The notes under the pieces are model-generated. The model searched no databases and was not told where the DNA came from. It worked only from the letters and a program-made list of their open reading frames with translations. From Forficula auricularia (lineage: Eukaryota > Arthropoda > Insecta > Dermaptera > Forficulidae), in assembly GCA_024734495.1 (NCBI GenBank), contig JALMQS010000817.1:342093-406092 (forward strand): DNA of 64,000 nucleotides, written 5' to 3'. The position numbers and the translations under genes were made by a program. Positions 31,668 through 43,600 of the stretch are shown here, piece after piece. Every line of letters begins with the position of its first letter. Within the stretch, counting starts at the first letter, position 1.

Positions 31668-34600
31668 CTTAATATTTGACAAAAATCACCTGCATTCGAT
31701 TCGCGATTGAATCAAATATAGGAAACTTATGATTATCCTATATATATTAGTTTTTATAAATTGTGGGGAAAAAACACATACGGTTAACTTCTACATGATA
31801 TAGACTAATTCCACGAACAGGCTGTTCTTTCTTTAATGAACAAAGTTTTTATGAACTTGGACAAATCGTTCTTTAAATCTAGAATAAAAAATAAATAATA
31901 ATAAATAAATTATGTATCATTTTTAATAGGTAATCAAAATGAAATATATTTATAATATATAATGCAATTCTAAAAACATGGTCATAAAGAAATTCGATTT
32001 ATTTAGAAAAATTGTTGACTTTTACAAATTTAGTTCAAAAAGTTTAGGTACACTCTCAGATAGGCTTCTTAAACCAATTAAAATACGAACATTTAGAGTA
32101 TTCAAATAAATTCTAATGTCTCTTTTAGCATGGCTTTCTTAACTTTAAATTTTGGACGTTTCTCTTTCAAATTTGCATCAATGATTTATACCACTCCATC
32201 TTCAATAGAAAATATCTCTAATTAATTAAATTTTCGAATTTTAATATATGCTCGAAGCCCCTAAAACCTTAGTAAATTGGATACTGAATTGTATCTAAGT
32301 TTCTGAGATTGGCACGTGATCCCGGCTTCTTTTTCCTTCTACTCTGTTCTTTACACGATGGAGGGGCCAGCCCATACAGGCCTTTAGGGGATCCACCTTC
32401 TGGTGTATCTCCTGTTCTCATCAATATCATTAAAAATAATAAAAAAAAAAAAAAAAAAAATAAAAAAAATAAAAAAAAATATAATAATATTTGTAATTAA
32501 AGATTAGTGGGGTTTTAAAATTAAAAAAACAATTAATTGAATAAAAAATTTAATTATACATTTTTATTGACATACAGCCACCTATGAATAATTAGTTTAA
32601 TTAAGAAAAAATCCTATCAAATTAAAGTTTCCCCGAAGCTGAGACCTCTGGCAGATCGATTTGTCGACCCCAAAACCCCCTAATTTGTAATTTTCATCGA
32701 GAAACCGATCCTATATAAATAAATAAATATATTTATATATACCGGGTGAGTTTTTTATCTTGAGACAGACAGTCCTATAACTCAAAAACAGTGCATTATA
32801 TAGAAAAAAAGTTTCAAATAAAAGTATGTTTATGTCGAGGGGGAAACTAAACTACGCTATTATTTGTCGACGTAGAACAAGCTTTTAAGGGTATTTCAAT
32901 GCCAAGTTCTGTTTTTTAAATAAAACCCTATATTTTTCTAAACGCCTATTTAATCTACAAAAAAAACTGTTCAACTTTCATAAGAACTATTTTTTAATCG
33001 ACATCAAATAAACAAAATACATGAATCAATTAGATCTCAAAAAAATTCTTAATAATTATTTTTTACAATTATTCAACTTAATTATAAAATAATAATGATT
33101 AAATAATTAATTATTAAATAAATAATCATTAGATCGAAAAGTCACAACAATGAAAATAAGTGTTTATAATGATATTAAAACTTCGTGGGGGGTCGGGTAG
33201 GCTAGGCGGTAGCATGACAGCGAGCTAACCAGGGGACCCGGGTTCGAATCCGACTCGAGGCATCCAGCTAAAATCTGACCCCGGGAGTAGAGACAAATTT
33301 GAAAAATAAATATATAGTATCGTAAAGTGGCTTATGGCTAAAAAGGCCGAAAAGCCCAAAAAAAAAAAAAAAAACTTCGTTATACTCAGATTTAAGAGAT
33401 TATTTTCTACTTAATAGAATTATTTAAAATTCTTGAGTTTAAAAAAGTTTATTTCTCGTGTCAATCCAGTAGATAGTTATATTGTATTACCATAATAAAA
33501 ATGGAGCATATTTTTGTTGAAGACAGAATTGAAATGGTCTTAATTTATGCGGTGAATGTGTAACAAGTGTTTTGGGGCTGCCATAGGAATACACCCGCAC
33601 AAGCTTCATTTTATTGTGTTGTAAAATCTGTTTAGAAAAAAAAATCAGGAAATGTAAAGCCTACGAAGAAACTGGAAACTGGAAAAGGCCAAAATAAGGA
33701 AATTGGAACTGGAATTCATCCAGAAGACTTGCAATACACTCTGGAATGTCTCAGAACAGTGTCGAAAAATTATTAAATTATTAATTATTATATAATCATT
33801 TATTTAATCATTAATATTTGATAATTAAGTTAAATAATTGTTAAAAATAATTATTAGGAATTTTTTTTGATATCTAATTGATTCATGATTTTTTGTTTAT
33901 TTGATGTATAAAAAAATAGTTCTTATGAAAGTTGTTCAGTTTCTTTTGTAGGTGAACTAGACGCAACGATAAATATAGGGTTCTATTTAAAAAACAGAAC
34001 TTGACATTGAAAGCTTGTTCTAGGTCGACAAACAATAGCGTAGTTTAGTTTCCCTCCTTATAAATAAACTTTTATATAAAACTTCCATATAATGCACTGT
34101 TTTTGAGTTATAAGACTGTCTCAAGATAAAAAACTCACCCGGTATATATATTTAGAAAAATTGCTCATTTAATAGTGATTTAAGTGCAAGTCTTAATTCA
34201 CAATTAGAGGAATATAGTCCCAGCAACTTTTATCAATTCGATCGTAAAATTAACCCCCTGAATAAGAATATTTAATTTTATATACTTAAATATTTTTTTA
34301 ATATATTTCATTTAAATAAATTATATAAATATCTTGTTTTAGATTTGCACTAATTATATATATGTATATAAAATAAAATGTGTAAATCTTTCTAGTTTTA
34401 TATAGTAGGAATTTTCATCACAGTCTTCGTCTTTAGAAAAATCTATTTCTGCAGTTTCATATTTTTTTATATGTCTTTCTAATTTCTGAAAAAATTACAA
34501 AAGAATAATTTAATATTTTGTTAGAAAAAAAACAAATAATATAGTCCAGTCATTTTGTGCTCAAATGGGCTCCTCATGGGGAAAGTTTTGGGGTAGTTCT

Positions 34601-37600
34601 GATTTTTTGAATATATATGTTTTTTGGGGCGCTGATTCCAGATCTGAGGTCCCCCAACAAAATTTCGTCACGCAAGATTGTAGAAAATGCAAAAAAAAGT
34701 GAAAATTTCAATTATTTGGCGGTTTTTTGCTTATAACTCGAAAACTATCAACTTTTTGTAAATAACCTTCCTATTCAAAATGAAAGTTCATAACATTTCC
34801 TACACATTTTATTATTTAGGTTTTTTTCTCGGACCAGCCGTTCGGGCTCAAGCGCAAAATCCAAGTTTTCGACTTCTGCAGTTTTTCCTTCATAAAATGA
34901 AAACCACTTGATTTCTATTCATTTCAAGAAAATTTTGTTGTCTTGAACGTTTACTTGTACCACTTTTTTGATAAAACTCTTAGATTTATAGATATCCAGC
35001 ATTTTCCATGACAGGATATGATCCGAATCCTCAGAAATGTCATGGAAAATGTAGGATATCTATAAATCTAAGACTTTTATCAAAAAAGTAAACTTTCAAG
35101 TCAATAAAATTTCCTAGAGAATGAGACAGGAATCAAGTTTCTAGTATGAGTGGTTTTTATTTTATGAAGGAAAAATTGCGATTTTTTGCAAAAATTGCAG
35201 TTTTACTTAGGGAAAGTGGTGTAGGTTTTCGGTGAAACATGATATTAATTAATAAAGTAAAGGTGTGTGATGATGGACTAATAATCCGAAATATATTGAG
35301 TTTGTATAAACCTCTTTGAGTTTTATTTCATTCACTGTGAAACTACACACCCTTTACTTTATTAATTAAAAATTGCAGTTTTTCAAAACTTCAACCTCGT
35401 TGCGGCACGGATTACCATTTATCGAATTAAGATGAAACTTGGTTTTAATTGTAGCAAATTTAATCTAGTTTAAAAATGTATAGACTGGTCTTTGTCAAAA
35501 ACCTGCTCCTTCATGGTCAAAATGGAAAAAAAATCAAAAAAATTGCGAGTTTTTGGGTGATCCGGGGGGGTTGCCGAAGTCGAAAACTTGGATTTTGCGC
35601 TTGAGCCCGAACGGCTGATCCGAGAAAAAAACCTAAATAATAAAATGTGTAGGAAATTTTATGAACTTTCATTTTGAATAGGAAGGTTATTTACAAAAAG
35701 TTGATAGTTTTCGAGTTATAAGCAAAAAACCGCCAAATAATTGAAATTTTCACCTTTTTTTGCATTTTCTACAATGTTGCGTGACGAAATTTTGTTGGGG
35801 GACCTCAGATCTGGAATCAGCGCCCCAAAAAACATATATATGCAAAAAATCTGCTACAATTAAAACCAAGTTACATCTTAATTGGACAAATGGTAATCCG
35901 TGCCGCAACGAGGTTGAAGTTTTGAAAAACTGCAATTTTTAATTAATAAAGTAAAGGGTGTGTAGTTTCACAGTGAATGAAATAAAACTCAAAAGAGGTT
36001 TATACATACTCAATATATTTCGGATTATCAGTCCATCATCACACACCCTTTACTTTATTAATTAATATCATGTTTCACCTAAAACCTACACCACTTTCCC
36101 TAAGTAAAACTGCAATTTTTGCAAAAAATCGCAATTTTTCCTCTCATAAAATAAAACCACCCATACTTAGAAACTTGATTTCATGTCTCATTCTCTAGAA
36201 ATTTTTATTGACTTGAAAGTTTACGTTTTTTTGATCAAACTCTTAGATTTATAGATATCCTACATTTTCCATGACACTTCTGAGGATTCGGATCATATCC
36301 TGTCATGGAAAATGCTGGATATCTATAAATCTAAGAGTTTTATCAAAAAAGTGGTACAAGTAAACGTTCAAGACAACAAAATTTTCTGGAGAATGAGATA
36401 GAAATCAAGTGGTTTTCATTTTATGAAGGAAAAACTGCAGATTTTCAAAACTTCAACCTCATTGCGGCACGGATTACATTTATCCAATTAAGATGAAACT
36501 TTATTTTAATTGTAGCAAATTTAATCTAGTTTAAAAATGTATAGAGTGGTCTTTGTCGAAAACCTGCTCCTTCATGGTCAAAATGGGAAAATATCGAAAA
36601 AAGTGCGAGTTTTTGGGTGATCCGGGGGGCTGCCGAGGTCGAAAACTTGGATTTTGCGCTTGAGCCCGAACGGTTGGTCGGAGAAAAAACCTAAATAATG
36701 AAATTTGTAGGAAATTTTATGAACTTTCATTTTGAATAGGAAGGTTATTTACGAAAAGTTGATAGTTTTCGAGTTATAAGCAAAAAACCGCCAAAAAATG
36801 GAAATTTTCACCTTTTTTTGCATTTTCTACAATGTTGCGTCACGAAATTTTGGTGGGAGACCTCAGATTTGGATTCAGCGCCCCAAAAAACATAAATATG
36901 CAAAAAATCAGAACTACCCCAAAACTTTCCTAATAAAAACACAATTTGACTGGACTAACAATAATTATTATTAAACAGAGTAATACTTACCCAAAGAACT
37001 TTTTCGAGTCTATGTATTTTCTGTATGGTTTCATCATCATTTATATTTAAATTAATTTTCTGGTTACTTTTTAAATCATCTTTTAAATGTATTACAGTTT
37101 GTAGTGTTTCTTTTGGATTTTTATTTACCATTTCTAATTTAGATTTTAAAAAATTGATAAATTGTTCCGAATGTTTATATTTTTCATCTAAATTATCGAA
37201 ATACTTCCATATTTTAATTTTCGTCTTTTTCCAATCATAATCGGGCTCATTTTGTTCAACGGTGTATAAGAACTAGAGGAGAATAAATTAACATTCATTA
37301 TTAGAAAGATTTTAAAGTTTTTATTATAAAATTAAAAATAGCTATATCTATACAGTGGTACCTTGAGATACGAATTTAATTCGTTCTGTGATCATCGTCG
37401 TATGGCAAAAAATCGTATCTCAAAGCAATTTTTCCCATTTAAAATAATGTAATATATATTAATGCGTTCTAGCAGTATGAAACTAACCCAAAACACAGTT
37501 AAATTACAAATAATATACACAATTTGTATATAGATAAACGAGTAATAATACACATAATGTTTATTAATTTGTTTATTAATAACACACAATATTTATTAAT

Positions 37601-40600
37601 CATCACTTTAACGTCAGGCCTTTTTGGCCTCACTTTCCTGACTTTCACTGCGTGAGACCTTCATAAGGTAACGATCAAGAGAGGTCTGTTTCTGCCTTCT
37701 TTTTAAAATGTTATGAAAGAATGTGAGATACCTATCATCAAATAAGGCACATCGCAAATTCGTATCTCAAAACATTTGTATGTTAGGACATTAGTATCTC
37801 AAGGTACCACTGTATCAAAAATAATTACAATATAATCAGTGTAGTTTCGAAGGTTTGACCTTGATCATCAGTCTTTTTAATTAAGGTAGTTCTTTCGCAA
37901 ATGCAAAAATTCAAGAAGTCTTCGAAACTGGGAATATAAATCATTAAAAGCATAATAAACACACTGTTAAAATTTGAAGACGATTTACCACACCAAACAT
38001 TTTACATAGAGTAGATAGGGAAAGGGTGGGAAAATGATCATTATTTTATTTTTTTTCATTGAAGGACTTTCACCATCTTGATGAAAAAAATTTTTGTTAG
38101 AATAATATATTCGGAGTAAATTAAAAAAAAAATTGAAATTTTTTGATAAAAAATAAAAAAAAACATATTTGGGCGATTATTTTTAGTGGAGGGGATATAA
38201 TAACAATGGCTTACAGTCACGTTAAAAAAACATAACCTAAAATTTTAACACCGTTCATATTTATAGAGTGGTTACGAGGCTAAAACTTTTTGCGTGGATT
38301 GTCGCGAAAGAACCTACTTAACATAGAAATATGAGATTTCAAGTTGCCGATAGTAATAGATTTAAATTTTCTTAGAAAATCATAAGAGAGTGTCATCTAT
38401 TAGATCCGATGGAATGGATAATTTTTAATTATGCCAGAAGGGTTATTTTTCACCCCCTCGGAATCTCTTCAAAATTCGAAACACTCAACCACCTTTATTT
38501 AAACTATGTATATGGCATGGCTATGTGTTTAAATTTAAAATCACTAGATAGCGAAATTTTACACATTAAGATTTAAATGTTGGTGTAAAATATTTAACGC
38601 GTTTTATGTCAGAGGGGTTTGCACCTCACAGGTTAGTCAAATGGTCGGGATTGCTGTTATTGGCACTCGGGTTCGATTCCCGAGGGGATGAAAAACAACC
38701 CTTCAGACATAATTAAAAATAATCTGACCAAAAACATAAATGTGAAAAAGGGGCCAAGTTCGGTACAAACGGCTTCGCAGACAAAAGAGTTGAAATCTAA
38801 ACGGGTAATAAGTTTGATAGCAGTTGCTTAAATCATAGCTATAGGGATGAACAACGATCTTCAATTGATTTAAAAGAAAATTTGTTACTTTCTTTGATAT
38901 CGAATTTATAACCCTGCAAGTTATAATAGTCAATAACATATAACCTTCAATCTTTCAATACACGCATCCACGAACACATTCAAATCCGACCCAATCCCTA
39001 AATCTCCTCCTATTTCCAAGGGTCGACCGGGGGCTGTAGAGGTTGAACCTTTTCGGTGCAACTTCTTCTTGTATAGATATCATTATAAAAAAAAAAAAAA
39101 CTTAGTTTAACGCGATGATATTTAATACAAGCTTAAAATTTAGCTTTGCTAGTTCTATTTTATACTACAAATAATTTAGTTGGATATAAAACTTGACAAG
39201 TTATAAATTTAATATCAAAGAACGTAACAAATTTTCCTTTAAATCAATTGAAGAACGTTCTACATCCCTATAACTATGATTTAAGCAACTGCTATGGAAC
39301 TTGGTACCCGTTTAGATCTCAACTCCCTTGTCAGGGAATCCGTTGGTACCGAACATATGCCCCTTTTTCACACTTATGTTCTTGGTCAGATATCATTAAT
39401 TTTTGAAAAGTTTTATCCTTTAATTTATCTAAATAATTACATTTAAACATTTATATTAATAATTATTAAAATATTTCTCATAAAATATCTGTTAACCCGG
39501 TCGGTTTTTCATAAATTTCACCCCTTCATTTCGGACCCTGAAGAAGGGAAAGTTTCGGTTTTTCAATTTCCTCCTTTATTAATGTGCTAAGCTTTACCAA
39601 TATGCAAAATTTCAGCATTCTAGCTTGATTGTATTTTCACTATAATATTATGTTAATTAACCCTATAATAAATTTCACACCTTCATTTTAGGTCCTGAAA
39701 AAGGTAAAGTTTCACTTTTTCGATTTTCCCCATTAATTGCAGCCCAAACTCTACCAGTATGCCAAATTTCAGCATTCTAGTATCAGCGGAATTACTCTAG
39801 GTTTTTGATATGTGAGTGAGTGTTAAAAATGCCACTTTTCAGAGATTAATAACTCAATAAATATAATAGATTTATTCATGAAATTTTGCATTCTAGGTGT
39901 TCCAGTGGGCCTTATTAGACATGAAAAATTTCAAGTGTGTAGGTCTAATAGTTTTTGAGTTATGGGGGGGGGGGGGGGGGTCGAAAGTAAAAAACGTCAG
40001 AAAATAATTAAAACTGAAAAATTACATAAATTGAGCAAAAAAGAAGATAAAAGATAAACCCTGAATTCAAAAATGAAAGAAAATTAAAAATAAATACTAC
40101 AGATGTGGACATTTTGTTCATTTGGTTGAATATAATTGATTCGTCAAAAAATTTCATGTATATATTATCTATTATTAAGGATTATAAATAAGCTACTATT
40201 TGATATATTTACTTTTTTTAACGTATTTCCAATTTTATTACTTGATGATGATGTTGAAGGGCCCTGAAACAATAATAGACAAATTTCATCAGTAAATTTT
40301 GGAGATGGGCTGATAAGTGAATTGAGTGGATTTTGATGAGGCAGTCCAAAATTCAAAAAAATAAGATAATTTATGCTATCTCCATCCTGTACCCCACCCC
40401 CGTACCACCCCACTTCGCCACTTGACCCTCACCTGAACCCCCACTCCACCAACCCTGCACCCCCCGCCTAGCCCCCTAGACCCCACCCCACAACTACGCC
40501 TCCTGGACCTCCCGCTCCACCCCCTACTCCACCTCAGCGCACCCCATGCCCTAACCCATCCCCGCTCCCAGTTTTTGTAGTTCTAGCCTTCTAGTGACCC

Positions 40601-43600
40601 ACAGATTATGTATACAAAATTTGGTTGAGTTTGGGGGAAGAGCAAGAATTTTCATTTTTTGACCCCCCCCCCCATTTTGGGTGGTTAGTTTTTGCATTTC
40701 TAGCTCTCTAGAGGCCCACAGATTACAAAATTTGGTTGAGTTTGCTCCAAGGGTAAGAATTTACATATTTTTCACCCTCCCCCTTTTTTGGGGGAATTTT
40801 TTTAAACAAAAGTTGTCAAAAATTACATCCCCCTACAACTTTGCTCATTATAAAATTTGCCGTAGAGTTAATAGTTTAGAAGTTATTTGATAATTTTCAT
40901 TCGTGCGCCCCCCCAAACCCCCTTTTGGGGTCAAAATATCAAAACGTTATATAGCTAAAAACTTAAGTTAGAAGAGATCTGATACAAATTTGAAATTTCA
41001 TAATAATCCCTTCAGCTGTTTTGACGTGAATCGTGAGCAACTTTTCGCAGAAACCACGGAAACATACAGACAGACATACATACATACAGGAATTTTATTG
41101 AGGGTGTTTTCGTTCATAACTTTGCTTGAAGCGTATGCGCATGCGTGATTTGGAGCAATGTACAGACAAAACCTCAATTTTATATATATAGATATATATG
41201 TGTGTATGTTTATTTGCATCAAACAGAGAACAACCTTTTTATGAATAAAAAGATAGTCTAAATTATCTTTTCTTTTTGAATTTTGGACTGCCTCATCAAT
41301 ATTCACTCATTATAATAGGTCGGAAAATAATTAAAACTAAAAAATAACATAAATAGAGCAAAAAAAAAGATAAAAGATGAACCCTGAATTCAAAAAAGAA
41401 AGAAAATTGCAAAATAAATATTACAGATGTGGACATTTTGTTCATTTTGATGAATATAAATGATTCGTCAAGAAATTTCATGTATATATTAAGTATTATA
41501 AATAAGCTACTATTTTATATATTTACATGTATATTTTTGGACATATTTCCAATTTTATTAGTTGCTGATAATGTTGAAGGGCCCTGAAACAATAAGAAAA
41601 GAATTTCATCAGTAAAATAAGTCAGAAAAAAATTAAAACTAAAAAATTGAAAAAAAATGTAATTATACATTTCTATCGAGACAACCACCTGTGAATAATT
41701 ATTTCAATTAACAAAAACCCATCAAAAACAACTTAGCCGAAGATGAGACCGTGACAGATCGAATGTCCAACACAAAACCCTCCTAACCAGTGAATTTCAT
41801 CCAAATCGTTAGAACCCGATTGGATGTATATATATACTTTTTTTTTTTAATGCAATCGAATGCAAGAAGGGGTGCGCCAGTAAAGATGCAGCTCCTATGG
41901 ATCTCGAAAGACCCTTGCATTACCGAAGAGAAGGGAAAGTTGATTAAGTGAGAGGGTGTAGACGTAGGTGTCTATGCACTCCGGTTTTGAAGGTTTGAAG
42001 ATTATAGGTGCTGGGAAAGATAGAGGCTGGGAGAGAGTTCCAGTTCCTTGAAGTCATGGAGATATATGTATTGGCGAATGATGTGGTCCGGCACTTTTCT
42101 AATTTGACCGCGAAAGAGTGTTGGGAGTCGGCAAAACGCGTGCTACGTGCAAAGCATGCTTTGGGGGAATTATTGATTTTATCTCATCAGAGCACCTGCC
42201 GTGATAGTATCTATAGAAAAGGGAAAGGGCAGAGACATTTCTTCGATGAGCCAGCGAGTCGGTGAGGGTAGAATCGTTAATTAGCCTGACGGCTCGTTTC
42301 TGAATTGCATCCAGGGTAGCAAGAGAATATTTTGAGGCTCCTCCTGAATATCAGGGAAATCTTTATTTTCGCGCCTAGAAATTAGACTACATTGAGTCTT
42401 GTTTGAATTAAAGTTAACTAAATTTTGACTATATACTAGTTGCAAGGCCCGCCTTCGGCGGCCCTTTTGCTAGCCAGGGGGCACGCCCCCTGAACCCCCC
42501 AACCCCCGCACCACCCCTCTGGACCCTAACCTGAACCCCCGGACCACACTCCCCGTGACAGCAGCCCCCGCCACACCCCACCCCACTACGCCCCTGGAAC
42601 CTCATCTGACCCCCCGCACCCAGTTTTTGAATTTCTAGAGTTTTAGTGACCCACAGATTATGTATACAAAATGTGGTTAAGTTGGCTCAATAAGGATAAG
42701 AATTTTCATTTTTTGAACCCCCCCCCCCTTTTTTTTTGGGGGGGGGGATTTTTTTAAACAAAAGTTGTCAGAAATCACATCCCCTACAACTTTGCTCATA
42801 ATAAAATTTGTCGTAGAGATAATAGTTTAGGACATGATAAAATCTGCCGTAGAGATAATAGTTTAGGAGTTATTTGATAATCTTCATTCGTGCGCCCCCC
42901 CCCCTTCTGGGCTCAAAATATCAAAACGTTATATAGCTAAAAACGTAAGTTAGAAGACATCTGATGTAAATATGAAATTTCATAATAATCCCTTTAGCCG
43001 TTTTTACGTGAATCGTGAGCAATTTTTCGCGGAAACCACATACAGACAGACAGGAATTTTGTTGAGGGTGTTTTCGTTCATAACTTTGCTTAAAACGTGT
43101 GAAACCAAAATTTGTCGTGATTTGCAGCAATGTACAGACAAAACCCTAAATTTATATATATATAGATACAATTTTTGCTCGTTTAATAAGAGTAGATATA
43201 ATTATAACCAGGGGCGGATTCAAGAGACCCAGGGCCCTTAGGCACTTGACATCCCCCCCCCCCCCCCTCCACCATCTCGAAGCTATTTTGGAAATTTAGC
43301 AAATTAAATGCACTAGTACAGAACATATTTTTTTTTTTATTTATTCAAGAACATTGTATTTGTAGGGGCATCTAGCCTTTTTAATGTACAATATTAGGCC
43401 AATTTAATTACAAAGAAAATAAACAATATGATACAAACAGATCAAGTAAGAGAAAAAAATTTAAAAAGGGAAACAACAATTATATGGAACAAAAACAATA
43501 AATATACTGAATATAGAGAAAAGAATAAAACTAAAAAATGACAATATATATAGGATATAGACAAAAGAAGAGAGGAAAAAAGAAATTTTTAATCGACTTT

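Noticed and set aside
32309..32500. 63-codon frame
   Set aside because: SINE body running into its A-rich tail (Lys run).
33187..33262. tRNA gene
   Set aside because: TSDs and A tail show it is a SINE.
42008..42265. 85-codon plus-strand frame
   Set aside because: Shadow of the minus-strand LINE C-terminal remnant.
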